A stretch of DNA of 64,000 bases from Tubulanus polymorphus (lineage: Eukaryota; Nemertea; Palaeonemertea; Tubulaniformes; Tubulanidae). The stretch spans positions 6,121,001-6,185,000 of the forward strand of contig NC_134031.1 in the NCBI RefSeq assembly GCF_964204645.1, given 5' to 3'. The position numbers and the translations under genes were made by a program. The notes beneath the pieces are model-generated. The model was not told where the DNA came from. It saw nothing but the letters and a program-made list of their open reading frames with translations, and made no database searches. Positions 11,406-24,331 of the stretch are shown here, piece after piece; within the stretch, counting starts at the first letter, position 1, and every line of letters begins with the position of its first letter.

Positions 11406-13934
11406 CGACACTAGTCTTTCTATTGCAATAGCTCTTTCCCTGTAGAGCGCCTGGCGACGGTTGCATAGTCATGACTTAGACTTAAGACCAATGTAAAACC
11501 AACTGAGCTCTATAGCCCATCTAACAACTTAAGACCAGTCTTAAGATCTAAGACGACTTTTGGACTTAAGCCATGGCTGTGCCTTACTTGCCCTTGTTCT
11601 GCTTGGATTTTAAGTTAAGATTTAAGATTGTTCGTTCACTGTTGGCAACACAGGGCCCAGTTTCAGGCACACAGTTTTAATAACAGCAATACTTAAGTCT
11701 ATTTCGAATATTGTTGTCTAGTGGCCATCCGATCTTTTTCGATAAGATCGCCATTTCTTTAAATAAAGCGTAGGTGTAGGCATTTTCGATATCCGTGTAT
11801 ATTAATGCCAAAGGTTGCATTCGAGAAATTGAAGCCTTCTGTATTAGAACTATTTCTCAACGTTGATATGCTTATCATAATCTTAATGTATTCCAACAGT
11901 AAGGCTATTTTACGTTAGAACTCTCACTGAAGTTAGGGTTTTAGATTTTGGCCCCCCTCCCCCCGGAAGAAAATGCGTGCTTTCGTGTGACTGTGTTAAT
12001 GCGTTCTGAGCTGAACCCAGAGAGCTGAACCCATAGAAAAATCAATATATATTTATATATATATATAATGAGCGTCTTATCAATTCTAGGATATAATCTC
12101 TGCCGTAAATAGACTGAAAATTGATTGGAAAAGCCAGGGGTTGTTCGTAAAGTATGTGGTCAATTTTTGACCTCCCCTCCACTAATCGACAATAGTGTCT
12201 GCCCCGCGTAAGTCTCAGCGAGCTATTTCGTTTGCTTCTCGTCGGTTGTCCGTCCGAGGAAGGAATCCCGTTGTTTTGGGAAGTTACGGAAGACACTTTA
12301 ATGGCTAGAGTCATGGTACTCGGTTTATAGGTGTAGGCCTATATTGTTATTTATGCACATTTTGTAACCATAATCAATTGTAAAATTGTAATATTGGAAA
12401 ATTTGAAGGTCATTGGATTCTGTATATGATAGGTTGCTGTTCACCAGGGAGTGTTGAATAGCAGAATAACATGGTATTTCCAAACATGGTATTTCCATTA
12501 TATATGCGCGTATGCATGTTACCAAAAATACATGTATTTTTCATGTTACCGCAATCAATTGCAAAATCCTAGCTCATTCATTACATGGTCTATGATTGCT
12601 ATATTTGTTCACCAGGGGGCGTTGAATATTGAAGTTCCATAAGTAGGCATGGTGTACCTGTACCCTTAGATTATCTAGCGCAATGTGAATTGGATGATCA
12701 CATGACTCTTTGACATCACTACCTCTGTATTTGTACCTTTCAGATAAGTGTTATCAGTTATTTTTTGGGGTTGGGGTTGCATCATATTAGACGGTTTACT
12801 GGGTTATTTCCCAAGATTCCTTGATAGCAGATAATGATGAATACGTTTCATTTTACCTTTGCCTCGAAAAATTGGTGCATAAATGAACAACGTATGCCGG
12901 CGCGCTTACTACTACTACCATGGTAACAAAATAGTCCGAGAGCCAAACCAAAAATTAATTTACCCCAGGGCTACTATTAAAGCTCATTGTCTCCTGTTAA
13001 CCCTGGCGCTGGGTAAATAAAAGACGGCCCTATACATATATTGTAAATGATATTATAGCTGATGCTCACATACGTTAAAATTATGGGTTTTCAATAGTAG
13101 CACCAGGTGATATTTAGTTTTTAAAAATCTTATTTATTTATTCATTCATCTATTATGGTGGCATGTGCATAAATTATAGATAGAAATGTAGTAATTGTAT
13201 CCAGTCGTCCTAATATCGACTTATTAATCACTTAATACGAAATGAATCGAAACGACTAGGTCCCCAGCTGCATCGGTCCACTGCCTCGAGTAGTCGTGCT
13301 GCCTTTACAGGGCTAACCAATGAGTTATCTTCATATTCATACATTAAAACTCGCTCTATCACATGATATAGATAGAGTGTTCCCGTAGAATTGATATGTT
13401 ACATGTTTGTTTCTCTGATCTTCGATATTCGAGTATAACTACATGAACTATGTTCCCGGGTGTGTCGGTCTGCCGCCCCGACTAGCCGTGCTGCATTGAC
13501 AGGGCTATATGTCGGCTTTCACTTTAGCGAAGTCCATTTCGCTTATGACCCTTTCTTCCTTTGGTACAAACTAACTAGCGAACAAGACTTTAAATTTTTC
13601 TTCAAAACATTCAATGCAGTAATAAAATCTCTAACCCTATAAAGTTTCGTCGGAAAGTGTTGCTTATTTGTCGATTTAGTTATTCATCATCATATTTATA
13701 AATTAAGATTAACTGTTTTTACATATAGATAGAGTGTTCATGCAGAATTTATATGTTACGATATCAGATTTCATTGACATGGTATCATGTCTTATATTTG
13801 AATGAATGAATGAGTGTCAAAATCTATATAGCGCCAATTTCATCCATCTATCCATGGATGAAATATATATATATATATATATTATAAATATTATATTATA
13901 CTATTAATATATTTATTATATATAATATTTACAG
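8129..13934. other. Intergenic / probable upstream region of the zinc-finger gene
   Basis: No convincing coding exon. The tract at about 10500-11340 has more CpG words than its surroundings (CTCGCTCGCGG, TCGCGTTCGCGTCG) and could hold the promoter and 5' UTR exon of the gene at 13973; this is inferred from position and composition. Also present: a CTGGATCCGCCCCTG element end near 10080-10096, a CTTAAGACCAGTCTTAAG-type repeat at 11480-11600, a related pair of GTAGTCGTGCTGC/CTAGCCGTGCTGC blocks at about 13260-13315 and 13453-13510, and AT microsatellites at 12045-12066 and 13861-13882. Confidence 0.45.
11345..11400. repeat. (TA)n microsatellite
   Basis: TA dinucleotides with one GCA interruption near 11360. 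Confidence 0.9.
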
Positions 13935-13972
13935 AAGAATGAAGCGTTAGAAATATTTGGTAGCCGAAGAAA

Positions 13973-16900
13973 ATGTCGACGGATTCATCATCGCCGACGA
14001 CGATGACAGCCGCCATGGAGGAAAGACACGTTCCTAGCTTGGCAGCGACAGACGCCGTCGACGACGAGACGGCGCGCGACGCGTGTTCGTCGTTGATAAC
14101 ACTGGTCGTCGATTGTTCGAACAGCGTGCACTCGACGACGAACAGCGTCGATTCGGGAATCGCTTTAAACGAAGACGTCGCAACGAACAGCGACGACCTC
14201 GCCAACGACGACGTCGCGCCGAGAGACGCCGACGACGGACGGGTCGCCGGTGAAGTAGACGACGTAGCGAATTCGAAGTCGGTCGCGGCGTCGTTGCCGA
14301 AACGGTCGCATTATCAATTTCGCTTTCTCGCGCGTCACGTTCAACGGAATTCGTACGGTGGAGTCGTCTACAAGTGCGACGTATGCGACGCCACGTATCG
14401 GCGTCGATACAGCTTGAAACGACATTTCGTACGCAGCCATATCAATCGGAAGTACGTTGCGGAAACGAAATCCGGCGAAGACGCGGACGACCCGATGGCA
14501 GCTACCGCGGAAGAGGACACCGCCGCCGCGAACGCCGATGAACCCGCCAAAGAAATGCCCGGTCTTTATCGATGTTGTCATTGCGATTTGCTGTTCGATG
14601 AACTCGAGGAAATAAAGGGCCATCATCTTAAACACGCGCGGCCGAACGGCAAAAAGACGTCGTCGTTGTCGTCGTTCACGTGTGTGAAATGTCACGCGAA
14701 ATTCTCGCGTCGTCAGAACTACGAACAACATTTAGAAATTCATTCAGGTGAGTGCGGTGCAGCTGAATCCTTGTACGAAGCAGTTGCTCAGGTGTGAATT
14801 ATCGTCGTTCTCTGATATCCGTTCATCTTGCCTCGAAGGGGTTCTTTCGGGCATATTTTTTGCTTGTACCATAAAACGTGAGATAATTTCGCCCGGATCA
14901 GGTCCGAGTCAAACTTGTCCCTCACCCAATTAGAGAAAGTGTTCAACCAATGTAATAGTGTAAACCACTCACTCGATATTGAATAATGCCATTACAAAGC
15001 GAAGGGACTCATTTGTGCAATGACCTGTGTTCAAATTTGGCTGAGACCTGATGTTTGACCTGGGCCTGGGCCTGGGCCAAACCTTGTACATGCCCATTCG
15101 GCACCGCGTGAACAGTTGGTGTGGGCCTAGTTTGGTATGGGCCAAAAGCCCTTGTGTGATTGCGGACTGGCATTTGACTTTTTGATGGCCAATATGATGC
15201 TCCGCATGTCAAATGTTAAGAGTCATGAATTGACAGTTGGGGTAACCTTACAGATGACCTTCAATATCCAACATGTTTACCATCAGCAGTGTTTTTGTAA
15301 TCTGACGAAATGAATGAGCTCATTAGATATTCATGTAACCGATTGGCAGCCTGGAACCAGCCTCTTCAGACATTCCCAACCTCTTCAGATATTCACCATA
15401 TTAGTTGAAGTCTTGACGATTTTGAAATTGTGATGATCAAATGATTGGTCAAGATATAAATGTCTTGATGAGAAGTCCTGAGTACTTATGAAGTCTGGAA
15501 GGAATGGTGATCATCTAAGGGTGGTGGGTCCATGCTGGCTGTAAGTCCACATTTTGGTTAACCCTTTCTGTGTGTCTGCACCACAGTGCAGTGTATAAAT
15601 GGGTGTTGAACTTTGCTAGTACACCGCATTGGGGTATATTGATATTATTAGTAATTAGTCATTATCTTTATGGCAGGACCTGTCAAATATAGTGAAATAT
15701 TAGTAACAAATGATACACCGCACCACGGTGTAAACACACTACATGTATAGGGGTAGGCCCATTAAAAGATGAACTGGCATGGAATTTTTCAAAATTTTCA
15801 AATTGCCTCCAGCCTTGGAGTAGTCAAATGATTACTCCAAGCTCCAGCACATTTGGGCAACAACTAGCAGGTTAACATTCTCCAGTTCAGGGTTAATGTT
15901 ACGATTCAACTTTTTTCATTTCAGTTGCAGTTTACCCATGCTCACAGTGCGAGGCGTCGTTTTCGGTGTCTATTAATTTATCGCGTCATGAACGCGAACA
16001 TCGCACCGGCAATTATCTCTGCGATTATTGCCCGTCGGAGAAACGTACGGTCGACGAACTGCGCGAGCATTTCGAATCGAACCATCCCGCGAAATATTAC
16101 GATTGTTCGTTTTGCGAACGGCGCTTCGTTCGCGGCTGCGAATTCGAATGCCACCTTTTCAAGGAGCACGACGAAACATTGGCGTCGAACGCGGCAAAAA
16201 CTAAACAAGACGACGCGTCCGCCGCAGTAACTGCGGAAACGAACTCGCTGGGCGGTAAATTGTCCGTAGACGACGGTGATAAAACGAGGGATAAGAATTT
16301 TCTCGAAAGTGATAATAGCGAATCCGATAGTGACGACTTGACGAATGATAGAATGACGGAAAAAGAACGTTTGATCATTCAACACAAGAAGTCGAGCGAA
16401 GGTAAACACCATAGATGGCGCCGCGGGTTCGCGTTCGCGTGCACGATCTGCAAAAAGCGTTTTCGCGATTACGCGCGTATGTGCGCGCATCGTCGCCTCG
16501 CGCACCAACGCCACCTGATACAACGCCGTCGATTCCAGTACAAACGCACACGCGTCGTCGAGATGGATCCGCGCGAACGTCAGAAACTCGAACAGTTCTA
16601 CGCGGGCGTCGTCGGCAACGTCGCCGAGAATTTGCGCTTGCACATCGACGGCGTCGCGGCGAGTCTGGCAAATCCGTCGCGTTTCTATCGCGTCGTTCCC
16701 GTTCACGATTTCACGGGCGCCGCCGCCGCGAACGACGCCGAGTTTTGGAAACGATTCAATTTCCGTTCGGATTATCCTCGACTCGTGTGGCGCCATCTAT
16801 GTCAGATTGAGGACGCGTTAAACTGTGATATTCAAATAAAGACCGAGCCGCCCGATGCGATTGATGAAAAAAGTCTCCCGTCTGCTGAAGATAGTAGTTT

Positions 16901-19900
16901 TGTTTCCGTTAAAAATGAACCTCCGGATTTTGAAGTTGATAACAACGACCTTCTGTGTTCACATAACATTCCGGCTACAAGCGAAAATGTTTCCTGCGAC
17001 GATAGCAAAAGCTTCGCTTCCGGTGCCCCGGCGATTGAGGAAGAAGCGCACTGTAGTCTGGCAGACGGACTACCTCTTCGCGATGAACAACCACAGCCTA
17101 GTAGCCCAGTGCGTGAAGAAATTACGACGAAATCCGAGCTAGAAGCTGCTGATGACGAACGTCGCGCCGAAGACGTAAAAAACGAGGACGACGATGACAA
17201 CAACGTTTACGAAAAAACGACTTCGGAAAAAATGTGGATCGACTCGATCCACGTGTCGGACATATCGGACGACGACGACGACCGAGACGAATCGGTCGAG
17301 GTGCATATATCCGATATATCGCTGGAGTATATATCCACCGTCAATAAGCTATCCGCTAATTTAGTGTCGAATCAGTATATGGCGCCGAAACCGGTCGAAC
17401 GGTTCTCGACCGGCGCGTACGCGTTGTCTCCGGTGAAATCGTTTTCGTATGTTCCCTCCGCTTACGTCGCGACGGGCGCCGCCACCGCGAATTTGGCGCT
17501 GTCCGATATTTCCGATGAGGATGACCGAAGCTCGCGCGGCAAAACGGACGACGTTCGACGACAACCGCCTAAACTCGAGATACACGTGTCGGATATCTCG
17601 TCCGACGAAGACGACGAATTCGCCGACGCCGTCGACGATCGCGCGCCGCCGTTTCTGACGCGATGTCCCCCGCCAACGGCGACGATGACGACGTACGATT
17701 TCATGTTGGCATCGCGTCCGACGGCGATGAAAACGATTCTCGATTACTCGTTGAATCCGGTCCGCAACGTCTACCCGATGTCGTCGGAGTTCGCTGATTA
17801 TCCGAAACACGATTTCAATTCGGCGCCCTCGCGTACGACGATTGCGGGTAGTTGCGATAAACGCGATGCGACGCAGCCGTCTCGCGACTGGTTCGATCCG
17901 GTATCGCGAAACGAAGGAAACGGCGGTCGCCGGTGGAATGCTTTGAACGATGAACTTACGAAAGAAGCATCTACTGGCGATACTAGTACGAAATCGGAGC
18001 CTCCGATGACTCATCGAATTAGCAACACGCCCGTTTCCGAATTATCGTTCAACGCTGCTGCCGATGATGGGGATGACGAAGATGATGATGACGGAGACGA
18101 TGATGTTAATTGCGAAGAAGCTCAACTCAACGGTGATCATGATGAGAAAACCGTTGATCGTTGCGTAATTCCTCAATCCGATCTCGGCAGTGTATCGAAT
18201 GAATGTGCTCTCGCGAAAGATGCCCCGATAGAACGCGATCAAAATCGAAAATATTCCGTGACGACATCTGATTCGGAACAAATTACCACCAGCGAGCAAT
18301 TTCAGCGTGAACTGGATCGTTCTTCATCTGAATCCGACGCGCGTAATGAAAATCATCTACAGCGCGAACGACTCGCGTATTTCAACCTGTGTCGGACGGA
18401 TTCGCCGCGCGCGAAAATCCCGTCGAAACCGAAAAGCGCCGTCGATAAAGCGTTGTTCAACAGTAATCCGTTGTTGCCGTTCGTATCGAAGAACTCAACT
18501 GAGGACGAGTCGAAACGCGAGGATAAGGATAAAGTCGCGCGGCCGCCCGATCCGATCGACGCGCATCAGAATCTTCGCCACTACGAAGGATTGGGCAGCG
18601 TCAATTCGCCCGTTCATCCGTCGTCGTCGTCCGAACGCCCGGAGGACGGCGTACGGTTACCGCCTACCCGTTACATGTACGACGACTACGACATTCGCGT
18701 GTCGTTCATGTGCCTCGTTTGCGACGCCGAATTCTCGAATTCGTGGGATTTGAGCAATCACCAATTGGACGTTCACGAGACCGTCGACTGTCGCCATATA
18801 CAGATGGAGAAAGACTGCTCGACGGACCTGCCGCGTTTCATCGTGCCGAAACCGTCGGTGGACGGCGCGTTGGACGGTTTGGGAAAGTTCGTGCCCGAGA
18901 ATCCGTATTCGGAATGTATAAACTGTACGAAGTGTCGCGAGACGTTCGGAGACATCGGCGAATTGCGCGCGCACATCATGTACTGCGCGACCGGCACGCG
19001 ATCGAAGTCAAACTCGCGCGTGTACTATCGCAAGGGCTACAAACGCGGCCGCAACAAACTCGGTCGCCGCACGCGACAGGGTCCGAAAATGAAACGACAA
19101 ACGCCGGTGAAACCGACGGAGAACGCGAGCGCCGTCGCAGCCGGTCGGCGACGTGGACATTTAGCCGTTTTACGCCTCGGCGATTCGGACGGTGCTAAAC
19201 GCGATTTATCCGAGGTGACCGATGGAACGGGGAAACGTCGGCGTCGTCGTCGCAATCAGAACCCCGATCAGATTCCGTACAATCCGAAACGGCACGTGCG
19301 CCGCCGCGAACTGCGACAGTGCATCGATATGCAGACGTGTTGGGGCTGCGGTAAGAAATTCTCGAATCTACCGCTGCTCGAACGGCACAGCAAAACGTGC
19401 GACCAACGCGACGTGATTCAAAAGCGTAAACTGTCACGTCAAGACGAGAACACGCCGTCGATTTCGACTGTCGCGCAGCAGCAGGCAGAGGAGGTTGAGG
19501 AAACGAAGCCCGACGCGGCGGCGACGACGAAAAAACCCGGCGTACCGTTGCGGTGTCCGTATTGTAGTAAAAACTTCATATATCGCACGCATTTACGAAC
19601 GCATTTACGAGAGATATGTTCCGTGAAACAGAACTTGTTGACGAAAGACCTTCTCACGGCCGATCACGTCGCCACCGAGAATCAATTGTTGAAGAGCGTT
19701 TTCAATAACGAGTACGCCGGCGACGTGCAGACGGTCGAGTTGAGCGCTGAGGACGCCGTCAAACAGGCGGAGAAAATCATGAAACAAGGTCGTCAAAAAC
19801 GTCTGCTATGGATGCGCGGCAATCGACGAAAAGAGACGAATAAACGTAATAAAAGTTGGGCGTCGTTGAAACATTTGAAATCGGCGCGTAAAACGTCGGC

Positions 19901-21989
19901 GAAAATCAACAACGCGACGACTACTTCGCTTCTGTCAGCGCCGCCGTCGAAGTTCGGCACCGACGACGTCTACGCGTATCCCGAGTCGACGGACGGCGAA
20001 GATACAATGCCGAGTTTGGTTCACGCGACGGATACGTCGCCTACGAACTCGCTACAAAAACGCACGCCTCGACGCAAGACTCTCATCGACAACGATCCGT
20101 ATTACATGAAAACGTTCGACCAACGCGACGACAAGGAGAAAGCGGTCGCCGGGGGCAATAAACGCCGTCGCAAACGCACGTTCAAAGCGTTGATGCTCGA
20201 AAACGGAATGTACCCGGAAATCGACGGGCGTAAATGCCGCGCCGTGAACAACAAACGAAAACGCATCGATTCGCTACCTGATCCGGAGAACGTCGAAAGC
20301 GTTCTTGCGCCGGAAAAGGTCCCGGCTCCGGCACCTGCGAAAGCGGCAAAAAAAGACGCTCAAAAGCAACGAGAGCCCGTCGAAGACGATCCGGAGAAAT
20401 ATGTGTACAGTTTACCGGACGAGAACGGCGTGGTTAAAATCTGGAAACGACGCGGGCCGAAACCTAAATGGCTGAAAGCTATGGAGACCAAAAATCCGAA
20501 CGATAAGGTCGTCGAACCTAATGACGATACGATAAAAGCTGCGACCGAGAACGGAGCGGTCATCGAAAGTTCCGAAACGGGCGATATCCTTCAACCATTG
20601 AAGGTAAAGAACAAAAGACGTTCGAAAGCGAAAGCGAAAATAAAAGAGGATAGTGAGAACGCACCCGAATCGATATCGATTACCGGTGCCCCACCGCTGA
20701 AACCGATTTCTCTGAAATTGAAGATGAAACGAAATTCGAAAAGTAAGTGGAGCAGATCGAACCCCGAAGAAGGAACTGTCGATAAGTCGAAAGTTGAGGA
20801 TGTCGAACAAGACAACGGCTGCCGTGCCGATGACGTCGGTATCAATTCGGAATCCGCGGAACCTTCGAATCAACCGAAGAAGAAGTTGAAGTTGAAGATC
20901 ACGAAGAATTCCGACGGGAAAATGTCGGCATCGGTGGACGAGGCTAGTAAATTAGGCGATGCCGAATCGGAAGAGGCGCAAGTCAAGAAAAAACGTAAAC
21001 GGTTCAGTCAAAAGAATTTGGATGGTTTGTACGATTTGATGAAAGAACTGGAGGTGCGAGATATCGAGAAGAGGCAGGAAGAAATCGTATTTCGCAGCGA
21101 TAAAGCGGGACCGAAACCGGTTTGGATGAGGAAATTGATCAGTATCTATACGTCGCGTAAGTCGTCTGGCGATAGCGAACCGAATCCGGCGGACAAAACC
21201 GATCTGGCGAAGTTGATCGAAACGCATTGCGCCGAAAAAGAAGGCCGTCAAAGAGCGGCGAAAAAGCGCAAACCGAAAATGAAAGGCAGTTTGAAAGATA
21301 TCGCCAACGCGGCTCAGTGCGCCGTAACTGACCAGGCTAATCGTTTGAAGGAGCTCGCCGAGGCGGCTAAAGTCGCCGTCACGGAGAAAATACAAATGCA
21401 CCAAAGCGAACCCATTTTACTGGAAGCGGATATCGATCTTAGCGCGCCGTTAGTAATCGACTTTCAAGGTGCCGCGGACGTCGACATAAAAGTACCGCGG
21501 AAAAAACGCGTTCCTAAAAAGTTTCTGGACAACGTCGATGACGCGGTTCCGACCGTTGATTCGTCGTCGGCCGTCTGCAATAACGCGCCCGCGAAAACGC
21601 GTAAAAAACCCGGTCCGAAAACGGGATGTAAGCGAGGAGTTAAGAAAGCGGTCGACGGCGTCGCGAACGCGAACACGGCGGAAAACGCGAACGCCGTCCA
21701 TAATCCTCCCGCGAAAATACGACGCAAACCGGGCCCGAAACCCGGTTACAAACGTAAGAAGAAAACGTTGGAGAACGTTCCGTCGGTAGCCGACGTGATA
21801 CCGTCGGAGAGCGGACAATTCGTCGTCATCAAGGACATCTACGATTTCGACGACGAATCGTGTCTTCGAAGTTCTGTGCCGTCCGTCGGAGTTGTTAGTC
21901 CGTTGAAATTAAAAACGTCGTTGTTAAACCCCTCCGGCGGTATCGGCGCCGACGAATGCGAATTGATTATCAACGAATCGAAATCGTAA
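13973..21989 (+). CDS. Large C2H2/C2HC zinc-finger protein with AT-hook-like motifs
   Basis: Exons 13973..14747 and 15925..21989 encode 2279 residues. An in-frame TAG 12 bp upstream fixes the ATG; an acceptor (ATATTTACAG, about 13934) suggests a 5' UTR exon further left. C2H2 fingers start at about C135, C201, C237, C264, C291, C319, C431 and C1188; C2HC fingers (CX2CX12HX4-5C) at about C1259, C1397 and C1469. Between residues ~700 and 820 the motif (V/I)SDIS followed by acidic residues recurs. Sumoylation-type sites IKTEPPD and VKNEPPD occur near 564 and 589. The basic C-terminal half has GPKPKW and GPKPVW, then AT-hook-like RKKPGPKTG (~2151) and RRKPGPKPG (~2191). This suggests a nuclear DNA-binding regulator. 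I cannot assign a named orthologue. The exons are strikingly CpG-rich. The intron contains two MITEs. Confidence 0.9.
14884..15167. mobile_element. 3-bp TSD family, copy 2 (degraded)
   Basis: It lies in the zinc-finger gene intron. It shares ACCACTCACTCGAT, AATGCCATTACAAAGCGAAG and the terminal GTGTGATTGCGGACT with the other copies. The left terminus is eroded. Confidence 0.65.
15562..15815. mobile_element. TTAA (piggyBac-like) MITE, 3'-truncated copy
   Basis: Starts TTAA-CCCTTTC and follows the family consensus (GCTAGTACACCGCA, GGCAG-ACCTGTCAAA, ATACACCGCACCACGGTGTA, CAAATTGCCTCCAGCC). It then breaks off into the CTTGGAGTAGTCA palindrome instead of the expected GGGTTAA end. It sits in the zinc-finger gene intron. 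Confidence 0.7.
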
Positions 21990-22055
21990 CGATACGTTCG
22001 TTATCAGAAAACGGACGATTGATAAAACAATCTTAGATTTTCGCGATTATCTTAA

Positions 22056-22338
22056 CCCTTTCAGTGCGTATACACCGCACTGCGGTGTATGAATCGGTGA
22101 TGGATTTTGCTAGTACACTGCACTGCGGTGTATTGGTGTAATTAGTAATTTTATCTCTATTAATAGATGGCAGCACCTGTCAAACATACTGAAATATTAG
22201 TTACTAGTGATACACCGCGCCGCGGTGTAGAGGTACTATAGTGGTATTCCCGTTATTCAACACACTAGGGCGGAATTTTTCAAAATTTCCAAATTATCTC
22301 CAGCGCTATGGGGTATTGATTAGTCAGCACTGAAAGGG
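22056..22338. mobile_element. TTAA (piggyBac-like) MITE, nearly full copy
   Basis: TTAA-CCCTTTCAGTGCG at the left and CACTGAAAGGG-TTAG at the right: near-perfect terminal inverted repeats with one mutated target base. The interior has the palindromes TACACCGCACTGCGGTGTA and TACACCGCGCCGCGGTGTA. TTAA targets with CCC termini are typical of the piggyBac superfamily. Confidence 0.85.
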
Positions 22339-24074
22339 TTAGAAGAATTTACCCAATCGTTACACCCCACATGACGAGGTATAATAGGGGGTGTGTGCAG
22401 GAGTCAGCTTGCTTGACTGTCCGTCCATCCGTTTATGTTAGTGATCTCAACCGGAGAACTCCTACACCTCTTATCACATTTTGATAGAATTTCTCTCGCT
22501 GTTATGGAGTAATGCACGACCGCCATTTGTCTTGTGACCTTCCGAATGAGTGTCGTCGTTATGCCGCGCCTATATTGGACGTTGGAAACATATGCGTAAT
22601 GAATTTTTCAATTTTTCTCTGAACTCGGCGAAAGAATTAACGATCTAAAATCGATTCCCGAATTTTTGATCCGACGTTTTTCGACCAGAATACGCTCTAC
22701 ACCTATTCGGGAATAGCTCAAGATGTAAACCGGATAGAAGCGATCCGTTGAGAGTAAGTAATCCGGAATAGCTATTCTGAAACTGGAATATCGGAACCTG
22801 CCTCTCGGACAGCGTCTATAACGTAGCTGCATTATGCATTTGTAAAAACTTTCACACTTGTCTTCAAATCCCTTGGTGAAAAATATTCTGAACACTGTGT
22901 TCATTTTCAAACATTTATCTAGCGTAAAAGTTATCATTGCTGCTTACGGTAACATACATTTCTGTGAGTGAAACTTTTCTATTCGCGTATGAAATATGGC
23001 AATCAATTTATGAGGGCCCATCATTTCGACTTTGTGAAAAGCTTTTGAGATTCATGTTTACCGTGTAAAGCATTTGTACGCAACACACGTCGTCTCAAGA
23101 TTTATGAGTAAAAATGCGCCCACCATATCACTAAAGCTGGCCGATTCGTCCAGTTCGGTTAAAAAAACTATGCGACAGATTTTTATATTCGGCGTAAAAA
23201 CGCCGTTCGTGTAAATAATGTAAAAATGGTTTGATACAGTTCACGATGAATGTTTCTTGATGCAACGGTTTGTAAACTAGTCCGATGTGTTAAAGATTAA
23301 AATATACTTAAATGTACTTCGATGCATTTCTTTCTATTTGATAATACCTTTCCGTTAAGTACATGATTATCTTATATGGAACTCGTTATGATTTTTTGTT
23401 CGATGTCACATTTTTATTTTTTCGGCTACGTACAGACTGAAGATAACGTCTTTTACACGAGCAACAGTGTATTATAGTGTACATGCAGTTAACGTAAAAG
23501 AAACTTTTTTAATGATTTGTTCAAGTTGAATGCATGCGATTGTGAAGTGGTGATATGTTTAGACGATTTCCAGCGGTGCTTTAGAAGATATTCAGGGATA
23601 GAAATTTGTTTGTAATTTGAATTGCCGATGAGAGTGGTTTCGTTGTTTTCGAGTTATGATTTGACTCTGTAAATGTAAATGCATCAAATACCAGTATCCC
23701 ACGTATGAAAATGAACTAATTGAGTTGAATTCAACCAAACTGTAAATTTGTCTCCGATCTACGTAAACTATGTTGATTTAATCCGTGTATTGCTATGTCC
23801 GAGGTCGGCCTCTTGTATCATGCGCGCTGGGTCGATATAGCAATTAAAGTTTAATGAAATCTGAACGGAGAATTGTCTGGATTAAAATTAGCTTTGTTAG
23901 AGCAGGCGGTTTATTGAAGGGAATTGATTTTCTGTCTCATCCTACAAATAAGGGGAGTGTCATTTAGCTTCAAATACTCTGATAAAAAAACTTAAACATT
24001 TCAAATGAAATTCTCTGATTGCTTGACATGTAAAGGTAATTGTTACTGGACTGTTTACATCAATGTATTTTTAT

Positions 24075-24331
24075 AGCCGCAATCACACGGGAGACAATTT
24101 GGCCCGTGCCAATTTGGCACGGGCCAGGTGTCCGAGTCAAATAAGGCCTAAGACTAATGAGAGAGCACTCGATTCTAAACAATGCTCGAACAAAGCGAAG
24201 TCATTTCCGGAACCGGTCAAAATTCGTATGCAATAATTTTACCTGTGCTAAAATTTAGCTTTGGCCCATTTGGCACCCGTGTGAACAGTTGTTCCGGGCT
24301 TAATTTGGCCCGGGCTCATGTGATCGCGGCT
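24075..24331. mobile_element. 3-bp TSD family, copy 3
   Basis: Starts AGCCGCAATCACACGGG, ends CATGTGATCGCGGCT, and is flanked by TAT on both sides. Shares internal blocks with the other four copies. Confidence 0.85.

Noticed and set aside
14165-14731. 188-codon open frame opposite zinc-finger exon 1
   Set aside because: It is antisense to a clear C2H2 coding exon and exists because the exon is CpG-rich and avoids stops; its composition is not protein-like.
15978-16796. 272-codon minus-strand open frame opposite exon 2
   Set aside because: Shadow of the zinc-finger coding sequence; the plus frame has regular Cys/His spacing, this one does not.
17361-18014. 217-codon Arg-rich minus-strand open frame
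   Set aside because: Shadow frame; the arginine excess comes from complements of TCG/GCG codons.
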